Position numbers and translations under genes: made by a program. From contig NZ_JAAFZA010000063.1 in the NCBI RefSeq assembly GCF_015356865.1, positions 1 to 46,965 of the forward strand: a stretch of DNA of 46,965 nt. Direction: 5' to 3'. Shown piece by piece: positions 20,240 through 28,913 of the stretch. Source of the DNA: Catenulispora pinisilvae (GTDB taxonomy: Bacteria > Actinomycetota > Actinomycetes > Streptomycetales > Catenulisporaceae). The first letter of the stretch is position 1. Each line of letters opens with the position of its first letter. The notes under the pieces are model-generated. The model was not told where the DNA came from and searched no databases. It worked only from the letters and a program-made list of their open reading frames with translations.

Positions 20240-21088
20240 CTAGAGCCGGCGCTCCGCGATCTCCACCACGTTGTTGAGCAGCATCGCCCGGGTCATCGGC
20301 CCGACCCCGCCGGGGTTCGGCGACACCCAGCCCGCCACGTCGCGCACATCGTCCGCGACGTCGCCGGCCAGACCGCCCTCACCGCGGGACACCCCGACGT
20401 CCAGCACCGCCGCGCCCGGCTTCACCAGTTCGGCGGTGATCAGGTTCGGCACGCCGGCGGCGGCCACCACGATGTCCGCCTTCAGGGTGTGGAACGCCAG
20501 GTCGCGGGTGCCGGTGTGGCACAGCGTCACGGTCGCGTTCTCGCTGCGCCGGGTCAGCAGCAGGCCCAGCGGCCGGCCCACGGTGATACCGCGGCCGACG
20601 ATCACCACCTCGGCCCCGGCGATCGCCACGTCGTGCCGCCGCAGCAGCTCGACGATGCCCAGCGGGGTGCACGGCAGCGGCGCCGGGGCGCCGAGCACGA
20701 GCCGGCCCAGGTTGGTCGGGTGCAGGCCGTCGGCGTCCTTGTCCGGGTCCACCAGCTCCAGGATCGCGTTCTCGTCGATGCCCTTGGGCAGCGGCAGCTG
20801 GACGATGTAGCCGGTGCAGGCCGGGTCCTCGTTCAGCTCGGCCACGGCCTCGGCGACCTGCGCCTGGGACGCCGTGGCGGGCAGCTGGCGCTGGATCGAG
20901 GCGATGCCCACCTGCGCGCAGTCGCGGTGCTTGCTGCGCACGTAGGAGGCGGACGCCGGATCGTCGCCGACCAGCAGGGTGGCCAGGCCCGGCACGATGC
21001 CGCGGGCCTTGAGTGTCTCGACCCGCGTCGACAGCTCACTCTTGATGGTGGCGGCCGTGGCCTTGCCGTCAAGGATCTGTGCGGTCAT
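20240..21088 (-). CDS. folD: Bifunctional methylenetetrahydrofolate dehydrogenase/cyclohydrolase
   Basis: A 282-aa cytosolic enzyme that makes 10-formyl-THF from 5,10-methylene-THF, feeding PurN and PurH encoded just upstream. The catalytic lysine is K53 in [10 protein letters not shown] (48-57); QLPLPKGI (about 95-102), [10 protein letters not shown] and the NADP-binding [17 protein letters not shown] segment are intact, ending with [16 protein letters not shown]. The ATG at 21088 follows AAAGGAGG, 14 nt after the purH stop, so it is part of a purN-purH-folD operon. Length is standard. Confidence 0.96.
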   Translation of the reverse strand: MTAQILDGKATAATIKSELSTRVETLKARGIVPGLATLLVGDDPASASYVRSKHRDCAQVGIASIQRQLPATASQAQVAEAVAELNEDPACTGYIVQLPLPKGIDENAILELVDPDKDADGLHPTNLGRLVLGAPAPLPCTPLGIVELLRRHDVAIAGAEVVIVGRGITVGRPLGLLLTRRSENATVTLCHTGTRDLAFHTLKADIVVAAAGVPNLITAELVKPGAAVLDVGVSRGEGGLAGDVADDVRDVAGWVSPNPGGVGPMTRAMLLNNVVEIAERRL

Positions 21089-21102
21089 GTCTGTCGCCTC
21101 CT

Positions 21103-22674
21103 TTAGTGGGTGAAGTGCCGGGTGCCGGTCATGTACATGGTGACGCCGGCCTTGCGCGCCGCCTCGATCACCAGCTCGTCGCGCACCGAGCCGCCGGGCT
21201 GCACCACGGCCTTGACTCCGGCCTCGGCCAGCACCTCGAAGCCGTCGGGGAACGGGAAGTAGGCGTCGGAGGCCGCGACCGAGCCGTGCGCCTTGTCGCC
21301 GGCCCGCTGAACCGCCAGCTTGGCCGAGTCGACCCGGTTCACCTGGCCCATGCCGACGCCGACCGAGGCGCCGCCGGAGGCCAGCAGGATCGCGTTGGAC
21401 TTCACCGAGCGGATCGCGCGCCAGGCGAAGACCAGGTCGGCGAAGGTCTGCTCGTCGGCCGGCTCGCCGCTGGCCAGGGTCCAGGTCGCCGGGTCGTCGC
21501 CCTCGGCCTGGTACAGGTCGCCGTCCTGGAGCAGCAGGCCGCCACAGATCTGGCGGAACTCCAGACGGCGGCGGTTGCGGCTGCCGGTCCTCAGGATCCT
21601 GATGTTCTTCTTCGTCTTCAGGGTCTCCAGCGCCTCCGGCTCGTAGTCCGGCGCGCAGATGACCTCGGTGAAGACCTCGTTGACCTGCAACGCCATCGCG
21701 TTGGTGACGGTGCGGTTGGCGGCGATGATGCCGCCGAAGGCCGAGACCGGGTCGCACTCGTTGGCCAGCCGGTGCGCCTCGGCGATATCGCCGGCGGAGC
21801 TGACCGCGATGCCGCAGGGGTTGGCGTGCTTGATGATCGCGACGCAGGCCTCGTCGAAGTCGTGGGCCGAGCGGATCGCGGCGTCGGTGTCGACGTAGTT
21901 GTTGTAGGACATCTCCTTGCCGTGCAGCTGCTCGGCGGTGGCGAGCGTGTTCTGCTCGTCGTCGTTGATGTAGAGCGCGGCGCCCTGGTGCGGGTTCTCG
22001 CCGTAGCGCAGGACCGCCTTGCGCTCGTAGGTGTTGGCGACGAAGTCGGGGAAGCGGGACTCGCCGTCCGGGGCGTAGGCCGAGGAGAACCAGCCGGCGA
22101 CGGCGGCGTCGTACTCGGCGGTGTGCGCGAAGGCCTCGGCGGCCAGGCGCTTGCGCTGCGCGAAGCTGAAGCCGCCGGCCTGCACCGCGGCCAGCACGGC
22201 GCCGTAGTTCGCCGGGTTCACGACGACGGCCACGCTCGGGTGGTTCTTCGCCGCGGCCCGGACCATCGACGGGCCGCCGATGTCGATCTGCTCGACGCAC
22301 TCGTCGGGGCCGGCGCCGGAGGCGACGGTCTGGGTGAACGGGTAGAGGTTCACCACGACCAGATCGAAGGGCTCCACGCCGAGCTCGGCGAGCTGCTTGC
22401 GGTGGTCCTCCAGCCGCAGGTCGGCCAGGATGCCGGCGTGCACCTTGGGATGCAGGGTCTTGACCCGGCCGTCCAGGCACTCCGGGAACCCGGTGAGCTC
22501 GGCCACCTCGGTGACCGGGATGTCCAGGTCGCGGATCAGCTTCGCCGAGCCGCCGGTGGAGACCAGGGCGACCCCGGCGGCGTGCAGGCCGCGCGCCAGC
22601 TCCTCCAGCCCGGTCTTGTCGTACACGCTGACCAGCGCGCGCTTGATCGGGCGGAAGTCCTCAGTGCTGCTCAC
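21103..22674 (-). CDS. purH: Bifunctional AICAR transformylase / IMP cyclohydrolase
   Basis: A 523-aa enzyme for the last two steps of IMP synthesis. The N-terminal MGS-like IMP cyclohydrolase domain starts [19 protein letters not shown] and includes STGGSAKLI and [13 protein letters not shown]. The C-terminal transformylase domain carries the NPCG (HANPCGIAV) and [20 protein letters not shown] segments, ending [13 protein letters not shown]. The GTG start overlaps the purN stop by 4 nt (GTGA), so translation is coupled to purN. folD follows 14 nt later and supplies the formyl donor. Confidence 0.96.
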   Translation of the reverse strand: MSSTEDFRPIKRALVSVYDKTGLEELARGLHAAGVALVSTGGSAKLIRDLDIPVTEVAELTGFPECLDGRVKTLHPKVHAGILADLRLEDHRKQLAELGVEPFDLVVVNLYPFTQTVASGAGPDECVEQIDIGGPSMVRAAAKNHPSVAVVVNPANYGAVLAAVQAGGFSFAQRKRLAAEAFAHTAEYDAAVAGWFSSAYAPDGESRFPDFVANTYERKAVLRYGENPHQGAALYINDDEQNTLATAEQLHGKEMSYNNYVDTDAAIRSAHDFDEACVAIIKHANPCGIAVSSAGDIAEAHRLANECDPVSAFGGIIAANRTVTNAMALQVNEVFTEVICAPDYEPEALETLKTKKNIRILRTGSRNRRRLEFRQICGGLLLQDGDLYQAEGDDPATWTLASGEPADEQTFADLVFAWRAIRSVKSNAILLASGGASVGVGMGQVNRVDSAKLAVQRAGDKAHGSVAASDAYFPFPDGFEVLAEAGVKAVVQPGGSVRDELVIEAARKAGVTMYMTGTRHFTH

Positions 22675-23411
22675 TGGAAAGTGACCTTTCGGTTGTCGAT
22701 GGTCCAGCCATGGCGGGCCAGCCGGCCCACGACGTCCACGAGCAGCGCCCGCTCCGCCGTCTTGATGCGCTCGTGCAGGCTCGCCTCGTCGTCGCCGTCC
22801 TCGACCGGGACGGCGGCCTGGGCCACCACCGGGCCGTCGTCCACGCCGCCGGCGACGAAGAACACCGTGCAGCCGGTGACCTTCACGCCGTAGGCCAGGG
22901 CGTCGGCGGGGCCGTGCATGCCGGGGAAGCTCGGCGAGAGCGCGGGGTGGGTGTTGATGACGCGGCCGTCGAAGGCGGCCAGGAAGTCCGGGCCGAGCAG
23001 CTTCATGAAGCCGGCCGAGACCACCAGGTCCGGCTCGTACTCGGCGACCTTGTCGCGCAGCGCGCGGTCCCAGTCCTCGCGGGTGGCGAAGTCCTTGACC
23101 CGCAGCGCGAAAGTGGGGATACCGGCCTGCTCCGCACGGTCCAGACCCTGGATCCCGGTGCGGTCCGCGCCGACGGCCACGATGGTGGCGCCGAACGCGG
23201 GGCTGCCGGCCGGCTCGGCCTTCGCGGCCTGCTGGGCTTTCCCGGCGTGCTGGGCTTCGTCGGTGTGCTGGGCTTTCTCGGCGTTCTCCGCGTCGATCAA
23301 CGCCTGCAGATTGGTGCCCGAGCCCGAGACGAGGACCACGATCCTCGCCGGGGCGCCCGGGCGGTGTTCCACGAGCCCTGGCGGGCTCTTCGTTCCTTCG
23401 GGATGGACCAC
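22671..23411 (-). CDS. purN: Phosphoribosylglycinamide formyltransferase, with a low-complexity insertion
   Basis: A 246-aa GAR transformylase using 10-formyl-THF. Phosphate-site motif [16 protein letters not shown] (26-41), catalytic [16 protein letters not shown], and DDGPVVAQ toward the C-terminus are present. It is longer than the usual ~200-215 aa for two reasons: an N-terminal leader of ~20 residues, and an Ala/Lys/Gln/His-rich insertion at about 42-69 encoded by imperfect 18-bp tandem repeats, placed between the first helix and the [12 protein letters not shown] strand. The GTG at 23411 has AAGGAGG 8 nt upstream, a clear choice. It starts the purN-purH-folD operon, divergent from the Pro-rich membrane protein. 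Confidence 0.93.
   Translation of the reverse strand: MVHPEGTKSPPGLVEHRPGAPARIVVLVSGSGTNLQALIDAENAEKAQHTDEAQHAGKAQQAAKAEPAGSPAFGATIVAVGADRTGIQGLDRAEQAGIPTFALRVKDFATREDWDRALRDKVAEYEPDLVVSAGFMKLLGPDFLAAFDGRVINTHPALSPSFPGMHGPADALAYGVKVTGCTVFFVAGGVDDGPVVAQAAVPVEDGDDEASLHERIKTAERALLVDVVGRLARHGWTIDNRKVTFQ
23210..23275 (-). repeat. 18-bp tandem repeats inside purN
   Basis: About three imperfect copies of an 18-nt unit reading GTGCTGGGCTTTCTCGGC on the plus strand, each giving a six-residue block of the (K/E)AQ(H/Q) type on the minus strand. They encode the extra segment of PurN and keep the reading frame. Confidence 0.7.
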
Positions 23412-23575
23412 GACCGCGGCCTCCTTATAGGGGTGTTTGCTGTTGTCTGCCGGTCGGACCCAACCCACTTGGACGGGCGGGGTCGCCATAGGCAACGATA
23501 GTGGGCACGCGGGACGTTGCCCGCCAGCCGACCAGCGATGAACCGATCATGTCCACGATAACCCGGAGGACTTCC

Positions 23576-24382
23576 GTGACCGACGCCGAGCAACGGCCCA
23601 CGCCGACGGACAGCGGACTCGGCGCCGGTGGCGTCGGGGCCGCTGAGCCGGATGAGCAGGGTGGGGCGTCCGCTTCGGAGGTGGGGACGGGAGCGGTTTC
23701 GGCTCCGGCTGAGGACAACCCGTTCGCGCCGCCTCCGGAAGACGCCGCCGACCGGCAGCAGCAGCCGCCCTCGCCCTGGGGCCCGCCGCCGCAACAGCCT
23801 TACGGCCAGGTGCGTCCGGGACCAGTGCAGCCGTGGGGTGCGGAGCGTCCGCGCGAGCCGGAACACCAGCACTCCCCGTGGGGCGACCCGAACCGCTACG
23901 GCCCGGTGGACCGGCGCCCGGACCCGCAGAACGACCCGGACCGGCGCTACCGGGACCAACGCGAGGCACCGCCGGCGCCCACACGTCCGCCGCGCGATCT
24001 GAAGACGCGCTGGGCCCTGGGCCTGTCGCTGGGCTCGACGGCGTGCACCATGCTGGCGATCTACCAGGGCGTGGAGACGTTCCCGGCGTGGATGGTCGGG
24101 GCGGCGGCCGGGCTGGCGTTCGCGGTGGCGGCCTTCGTGCTGTCGATCTCGGCGCAGCGGACGGCCGCGCTGAAGCATCAGCGGGCGTCCGAGGCCACCG
24201 CGAGCATGGTGTCGGCCTCGGTGTCCGGGGTGCTGGCCGGGCTGCTGCTGGTCGCCTCGATCGTGTGGTGGAGTCCGTTCAAGGACTACGCCAAGTGCAT
24301 GCAGGGTGCGAACACACAGGTCGCGCAGAAGGCCTGCCTGACGCAGTTGGAGAACCGGACGGGGATGTCGACGTCGCGCTGA
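23576..24382 (+). CDS. Proline-rich N-terminus, multi-pass membrane protein of unknown function
   Basis: A 268-aa protein. Residues 1 to about 140 are hydrophilic and rich in Pro, Gln, Asp and Arg (for example PSPWGPPPQQPYGQ). Three hydrophobic segments follow (WALGLSLGSTACTMLAIY; AWMVGAAAGLAFAVAAFVLSI; VSGVLAGLLLVASIVWW), and a short C-terminal tail with two cysteines (YAKCMQGAN...KACLTQL) that would lie outside the cytoplasm if the N-terminus is inside. This is a common actinobacterial layout, DUF4190-like, without a known role. GTG at 23576 with GGAGGA 6 nt upstream. It is divergent from purN, and its stop is 6 nt from the stop of the convergent DUF6350 gene. Confidence 0.7.
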   Translation: MTDAEQRPTPTDSGLGAGGVGAAEPDEQGGASASEVGTGAVSAPAEDNPFAPPPEDAADRQQQPPSPWGPPPQQPYGQVRPGPVQPWGAERPREPEHQHSPWGDPNRYGPVDRRPDPQNDPDRRYRDQREAPPAPTRPPRDLKTRWALGLSLGSTACTMLAIYQGVETFPAWMVGAAAGLAFAVAAFVLSISAQRTAALKHQRASEATASMVSASVSGVLAGLLLVASIVWWSPFKDYAKCMQGANTQVAQKACLTQLENRTGMSTSR

Positions 24383-24388
24383 GCGGGT

Positions 24389-26008
24389 TCAGTTCTGCTC
24401 TTCGCTCGGCTGGTGCTCGGGCTCGGGCTCGGGCTGGTGCTCGGGCTCGGCTGGCTCCGGGTCGGCTTCGGCTTCTTCCTCAACGGCTTCTTCGGCAGCG
24501 GTGTCTTCGGCAGCATCATCGAGACTCACTTCGAGCGCTGTTTCCAGTTCTGTTTCCAGTTCTGTTTCCGGCTCAGATGCAGGCTCCACTTGGGGGGTGG
24601 CCTCGGGCTCTGCTGTGAAGAACTCTGCTTCAGGCTCCGCAGTCACCCGGCGCCGGGGCCGCAGAGCAGCCGCGGCTTCAGCCATCCGCCCGACCGACGG
24701 TCTGGGCAGTCCCCTGACCGCCGGACCCAGCGACGGCGTCAGCACCACGATGGCTGCGGTCGCTCCCAGCAGGACGAAGGCCGCCACAGCGGTGCGCCAG
24801 CCGGAAGGACCGAGCGTGGCCATCCGTCCGCCGGCCAGCGGACCGCCCGACAACGCCGCGACCAGCCCGGACAGCAGCGCCACGACCACCGCTCCGGCGC
24901 TCAGGGCCCGTACTCGCTCGCCCAGTGGCCGCTCCCCGGCGCGTCGCACGACCAGCGCCAACACCGCCCCGGCCGCCACCGGAAGCCCGAGGAACGCCAG
25001 GCTGTAGGGGTGGAGGCGGCTGCCGTCGCGCGGCAGGGCACCGAGCATCGGGAACACCGGCAACGCTCCGACCTTCGCGCTCAGCACGCTGACGCCGGTC
25101 CCGGTACCCACCGCGAATCCGGGCCCGAGCACGTACGACGCCGACCAGGCGAGCGCGTTCGGCAGCACCGCGAGGCTGAGCAGGAACATGCCGACCGCGT
25201 CGGCGATGCCGCGCGGCCAGCCCGGCTCCGGCAGGTGCGCGACCATCGTCCCGGCCAGCGTCAACGCGCCGCCGCCGACCAGCACGGCGCCCGCTGCCGC
25301 ACCCGCCCGGGCGGCCGTGGACGCCCAGTCCGGCAGATCGCAGAACCCGGCGATGCGCCGCCAGCGCGCGGCCGTCGGCACCAGCGCGCCGAACAGGACC
25401 GCGAACAGCACCGCCTGCGCCGTGTCCGGCCGCACGTCGCTGGTCGCGGCCCCGGCCGCCACCAGCGCGGCCACCAGGCAGTAGCCGGTCGCGGCGCCGA
25501 ACGCGGTGTAGGCGAGCTGCGCGGGCCGGGCGATCGGGGCGACGGCCGTCTGCCACAACGCCAAGACCACCAACGCGGTGAAGCCGAGCGGGGCCAGTGC
25601 GATCCGGCCGGCCGGCACGTCCAGTGCGGCGTGGTGACTCAGCAGCCAGAGTTGGCCGCCGACGCGCAGCGGCCCGCTGATCCCCGAGGTGTTGGGCGCC
25701 GAGACGAGCCAGACGGTCACGCACAGGGTGACGGCGGCCAGCCAGGTGGCGATCGCCGCCAGCGCCGCGTGCGCCCCGGCCCGCGCGGCCAACCGCACGT
25801 CCCGCCCATGCGGCCCGTTCCACGCGACGGCCAGCACCTCGCCCCACTCGGCGGCCAGATCGCGCAGCGCCTCCCCGAGCACGACGGCCGGCTCCGGCTC
25901 GGTCTCGGGCTCCTGCCGGGCCCGCGCGGCGGCCAACTGCTCTGCCACCCAGCTCCGATCCGGCCCAGCGTCCACGGCATTCCGGCGATCGCCGCTCTCA
26001 TCGCGCAT
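24389..26008 (-). CDS. DUF6350 polytopic membrane protein (annotated 'PerM-like' in some genomes)
   Basis: A 539-aa protein with a hydrophilic N-terminus (1-60), about nine to ten hydrophobic helices between 70 and 450 (for example ATWLAAVTLCVTVWLVS, IALAPLGFTALVVLALW, AFVLLGATAAIVVL), and an acidic Glu/Pro tail (about 465-539, with EPEPEPEHQPSEEQN). The gene between sucD and purN is characteristic of actinobacteria, and the conserved family is DUF6350; no biochemical function is established. ATG at 26008 with a G-rich SD; a GTG three codons upstream is possible. Its 3' end touches the convergent gene. Confidence 0.78.
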   Translation of the reverse strand: MRDESGDRRNAVDAGPDRSWVAEQLAAARARQEPETEPEPAVVLGEALRDLAAEWGEVLAVAWNGPHGRDVRLAARAGAHAALAAIATWLAAVTLCVTVWLVSAPNTSGISGPLRVGGQLWLLSHHAALDVPAGRIALAPLGFTALVVLALWQTAVAPIARPAQLAYTAFGAATGYCLVAALVAAGAATSDVRPDTAQAVLFAVLFGALVPTAARWRRIAGFCDLPDWASTAARAGAAAGAVLVGGGALTLAGTMVAHLPEPGWPRGIADAVGMFLLSLAVLPNALAWSASYVLGPGFAVGTGTGVSVLSAKVGALPVFPMLGALPRDGSRLHPYSLAFLGLPVAAGAVLALVVRRAGERPLGERVRALSAGAVVVALLSGLVAALSGGPLAGGRMATLGPSGWRTAVAAFVLLGATAAIVVLTPSLGPAVRGLPRPSVGRMAEAAAALRPRRRVTAEPEAEFFTAEPEATPQVEPASEPETELETELETALEVSLDDAAEDTAAEEAVEEEAEADPEPAEPEHQPEPEPEHQPSEEQN

Positions 26009-26109
26009 GCCCCCCACTGTGGCCAGCGGATCCGCGCCGCCTCCGGTGCGACAGCACGCCTCACCGAGGGCGCCGCCGCGATTCACCCCGGCGGCGTAAT
26101 CAGCGGCAC

Positions 26110-26128
26110 GGTTGGGCCCCGCCCAACC
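26110..26128. repeat. 8-bp hairpin upstream of the DUF6350 gene
   Basis: GGTTGGGC (26110-26117) and GCCCAACC (26121-26128), loop CCC, about 100 nt upstream of the DUF6350 start. It could be a leader hairpin or operator. Confidence 0.4.
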
Positions 26129-26486
26129 AAAGGGGGCAAACCACCCAGAAAAGGGCTCTTCGCCTGCATGTGTGGGTCGGTCCGTGTTGATCAACGAAGA
26201 ACGTCGTGCCCCGCTCTAGGTTTCTGAGTGTCTAGATCAGCAACCTTCAAGACGGTGCACGACGTGTCCTCGAATGTACGGCTTCGGGCCGGTGGAATCG
26301 AGCGCACCGTGGCCGAGCTGCGGGATCTGTTCCCGTCGGGCACCGCCCAGGACCCTACCCACAAACACGAACGAAGAGCCAGAAAAAGGAGATGCCCGTG
26401 CCCCGCCGACAACCCCAGAATCCCACCGGTCACACCCGATCCGCGCCGAAACGGGGCCGAGGTTGCGTCGACCGAGTGATCGGCCC

Positions 26487-26535
26487 GGGCGTGTCGCCGG
26501 GCGTGTCGCCGGGCGTGTCGGGCGGGCGTGTCGGG
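26487..26535. repeat. 12-nt tandem repeat, four copies
   Basis: GGGCGTGTCGCC twice (26487-26510), then GGGCGTGTCGGG (26511-26522) and, after one extra base, GGGCGTGTCGGG (26524-26535). Non-coding simple-sequence expansion. Confidence 0.75.
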
Positions 26536-26549
26536 CGGGCCGTCCGGCG

Positions 26550-26604
26550 GCACCGAAAAACGCCACGGGCCCCGACCGCGCCCGAGGCGCGGCCGAGGCC
26601 CGTG
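26550..26604 (-). terminator. Rho-independent terminator of sucCD
   Basis: Outer stem CACGGGCC / GGCCCGTG (26564-26571 / 26597-26604) and inner stem CCGCGCC / GGCGCGG (26576-26582 / 26586-26592). On the minus strand the hairpin is followed by GCGTTTTTCGG. It starts 12 nt after the sucD stop and is the only hairpin in the window with a proper U-tract. Confidence 0.85.
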
Positions 26605-26615
26605 AGACAGAACCC

Positions 26616-27503
26616 TTACAGGCCCTGCATGATCTCGCGCATCAGCTGCGCGGTGGCCGAAGGCGTCTTGCCGACCTTCACGCCGACCGCTTCCAGCGCT
26701 TCCTGCTTCGCCTGGGCGGTGCCGGCCGAGCCGGAGACGATGGCGCCGGCGTGGCCCATGGTCTTGCCCTCCGGCGCGGTGAAGCCCGCGACGTAGCCCA
26801 CCACCGGCTTGGTGATGTGCTCCTTGATGTACGCCGCGGCGCGCTCCTCGGCGTCGCCGCCGATCTCGCCGATCATCACGATCGCCGCGGTGTCCGGGTC
26901 GTCCTGGAACGCCTGCAGGCAGTCGATGTGGGTGGTGCCGATGACCGGGTCGCCGCCGATGCCGACCGCGGTGGAGAAACCGAAGTCCCGCAGCTCGTAC
27001 ATCATCTGGTAGGTCAGCGTGCCCGACTTGGACACCAGGCCGATCTTGCCGGCCTTGGTGATGGTGGCCGGGATGATGCCCGCGTTGGAGGCGCCGGGGG
27101 TGATCAGGCCCGGGCAGTTCGGGCCGATGATCCGGGTCTTGGCGCCCTTGGCCTGGTTGTAGGCCCACACCTCGGCGGTGTCGTGGACCGGCACGCCCTC
27201 GGTGATGATCACGCACAGCGCGATCCCGGCGTCGACCGCCTCCAGCGCCGCCGCCTTGGTGAACGCCGGCGGGACGAAGACCACGGACACGTCCGCGCCG
27301 GTCTTGTCCATCGCCTCGGCCACGGTGCCGAACACCGGGACCTCGACGCCGTCGACGTCGACGGTGGTGCCGGCCTTGCGCGGGTTCACGCCGCCGACGA
27401 TCTTGGTGCCCGAGGCCAGCATGCGCTTGGTGTGCTTCATGCCCTCGGAGCCGGTCATCCCCTGGACGATGACCTTGCTGTTCTCAGTGAGGAAGATAGC
27501 CAT
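26616..27503 (-). CDS. sucD: Succinyl-CoA synthetase (ADP/GDP-forming) alpha subunit
   Basis: A 295-aa CoA-binding subunit of the TCA enzyme that makes succinate and ATP/GTP from succinyl-CoA. The N-terminus has [19 protein letters not shown] (CoA site); [10 protein letters not shown] and [10 protein letters not shown] follow. The phosphorylated histidine is in [18 protein letters not shown] near residue 250. ATG at 27503, 15 nt after the sucC stop, so the two are co-transcribed. The N-terminal QGMTGSEG, versus the enterobacterial QGFTGSQG, is an ordinary actinobacterial variation. Followed by a U-tract terminator. Confidence 0.97.
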   Translation of the reverse strand: MAIFLTENSKVIVQGMTGSEGMKHTKRMLASGTKIVGGVNPRKAGTTVDVDGVEVPVFGTVAEAMDKTGADVSVVFVPPAFTKAAALEAVDAGIALCVIITEGVPVHDTAEVWAYNQAKGAKTRIIGPNCPGLITPGASNAGIIPATITKAGKIGLVSKSGTLTYQMMYELRDFGFSTAVGIGGDPVIGTTHIDCLQAFQDDPDTAAIVMIGEIGGDAEERAAAYIKEHITKPVVGYVAGFTAPEGKTMGHAGAIVSGSAGTAQAKQEALEAVGVKVGKTPSATAQLMREIMQGL

Positions 27504-27518
27504 TTCTCTGCAATCCCC

Positions 27519-28697
27519 TTAGCGCGCGTTCGCCAGCTCGGCCGCGCGGTCCGCGGCGCCGTCCATGGTGTCGACCTGCTCCACGCCCGGCAGCTTGGCG
27601 TCCACCAGGATCTGGCGGCCCAGCTCGGCGTTGTTGCCGTCCAGCCGGACGACCAGCGGCTTCTTGCCGGCCTCGGCGCCCAGCAGGTTGAAGGCCTCGA
27701 CGATGCCGTTGGCCACCGCGTCGCAGGCGGTGATGCCGCCGAAGACGTTGACGAACACCGACTTCACGGCCGGGTCGTTCAAGATGATGTCCAGACCGTT
27801 GGCCATCACCTCGGCCGAGGCGCCGCCGCCGATGTCCAGGAAGTTCGCCGGCTTGACGTTGCCGTGCTTCTCCCCGGCGTAGGCGACCACGTCCAGAGTG
27901 GACATGACCAGGCCCGCGCCGTTGCCGATGATGCCGACCTCGCCGTCGAGCTTGACGTAGTTCAGGTGCTTGGCCTTGGCCTTGGCCTCCAGCGGGTCCG
28001 CCGAGGCCTTGTCCTCCAGGGCCTCGTGGTCCTCGTGCCGGAAGGAGGCGTTCTCGTCCAGCGAGACCTTGCCGTCCAGCGCCACGATCTTCCCGGCGGA
28101 GGTCTTCACCAGCGGGTTGACCTCGACCAGGGTGGCGTCCTCCTGGACGAAGACCTGCCACAGCTGCACCAGCGCGGCGGCCACCTGGTCGGCCACGTGG
28201 TGCGGGAAGTTGGCGGCCTTGACGATCTCCTCGGCCTTCTCCTGCGAGAGCCCCTCGTGGTAGGCCGCGGCGTCCACCGGGACCTTGGCCAGCGCCTCGG
28301 GCTTGGTGACCGCGATCTCCTCGATCTCCATACCGCCCTCGACACTGGCCATCGCCAGGAAGGTGCGGTTGGAGCGGTCCAGCAGGAACGAGACGTAGTA
28401 CTCGGCCTCGATCTCGGCGGTCTGGGCCAGCATCACCTTGTGGACCGTGTGGCCCTTGATGTCCATGCCCAGGATCGCGGCGGCCTTCTCCTTGGCGTCG
28501 GCCGGCCCCTCGGCCAGCTTCACACCGCCGGCCTTACCGCGTCCGCCGACCTTCACCTGGGCCTTGACGACCACCCGGCCGCCCAGCTTCTCGGCGGCTG
28601 CCTCCGCCTGCTCCGGGGTCTCGGCCACCTCGCCGCCCAGCACCGGCACACCGTGCTTGGCGAAGATGTCCCTCGCCTGGTACTCGAAAAGATCCAC
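27519..28697 (-). CDS. sucC: Succinyl-CoA synthetase beta subunit
   Basis: A 392-aa ATP-grasp subunit providing nucleotide and part of the succinate site. It starts [19 protein letters not shown], with [20 protein letters not shown] (ATP-grasp) at about 45-64. NPLVKT and [15 protein letters not shown] (metal site) are in the middle, and [11 protein letters not shown] plus [10 protein letters not shown] form the C-terminal ligase domain. GTG at 28697 chosen because homology begins there; upstream in-frame codons are non-homologous. First gene of the sucCD operon. Confidence 0.97.
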   Translation of the reverse strand: MDLFEYQARDIFAKHGVPVLGGEVAETPEQAEAAAEKLGGRVVVKAQVKVGGRGKAGGVKLAEGPADAKEKAAAILGMDIKGHTVHKVMLAQTAEIEAEYYVSFLLDRSNRTFLAMASVEGGMEIEEIAVTKPEALAKVPVDAAAYHEGLSQEKAEEIVKAANFPHHVADQVAAALVQLWQVFVQEDATLVEVNPLVKTSAGKIVALDGKVSLDENASFRHEDHEALEDKASADPLEAKAKAKHLNYVKLDGEVGIIGNGAGLVMSTLDVVAYAGEKHGNVKPANFLDIGGGASAEVMANGLDIILNDPAVKSVFVNVFGGITACDAVANGIVEAFNLLGAEAGKKPLVVRLDGNNAELGRQILVDAKLPGVEQVDTMDGAADRAAELANAR

Positions 28698-28855
28698 GCG
28701 CGTCCATCCCTCATCAAAGGAAGATTCCGGTACGGCTACCGCTTCGGAAAGCGCGGATGCCGTCCACCTCATCGCAGGGTAGTCCGGTGCGCTGCCAGAT
28801 CACGAACCGGGAGGCGAACACCGGGGGTGTGAATTCGCGCACATGAGGGACCCGT

Positions 28856-28887
28856 CACTGGTCCCGCCATGCGAGACGGGACCAGTG
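28856..28887 (-). terminator. Hairpin terminator after pepN
   Basis: Perfect 11-bp stem CACTGGTCCCG / CGGGACCAGTG (28856-28866 / 28877-28887), 10-nt loop, 26 nt beyond the pepN stop and upstream of the sucCD operon. No U-tract. Confidence 0.65.
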
Positions 28888-28913
28888 GGGTTGGACGCCA
28901 TACCTGGGATTCG

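Larger units (their letters stand above)
26009..26615. other. Intergenic region sucD to DUF6350 gene (607 nt)
   Basis: No convincing gene. It contains the sucCD terminator (26550-26604), four 12-nt repeats (26487-26535), and an 8-bp hairpin GGTTGGGC / GCCCAACC at 26110-26128 in the probable leader of the DUF6350 gene. The rest probably holds the promoter of that gene, but no strong -35/-10 pair was identified. Plus-strand ORFs here lack homology. Confidence 0.55.

Noticed and set aside
20240-22480. 746-codon frame that would fuse folD to an upstream domain
   Set aside because: The upstream part is an out-of-frame reading of purH; folD has its own AAAGGAGG and ATG at 21088.
26110-26128. Terminator for a plus-strand transcript
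   Set aside because: No gene ends here; the short hairpin lies in the likely leader of the minus-strand DUF6350 gene and lacks a U-run.
26392-26796. Plus-strand ORF with AAAGGAG upstream between the DUF6350 gene and sucD
   Set aside because: It runs through 12-nt repeats and antisense into sucD and has no recognisable protein features.
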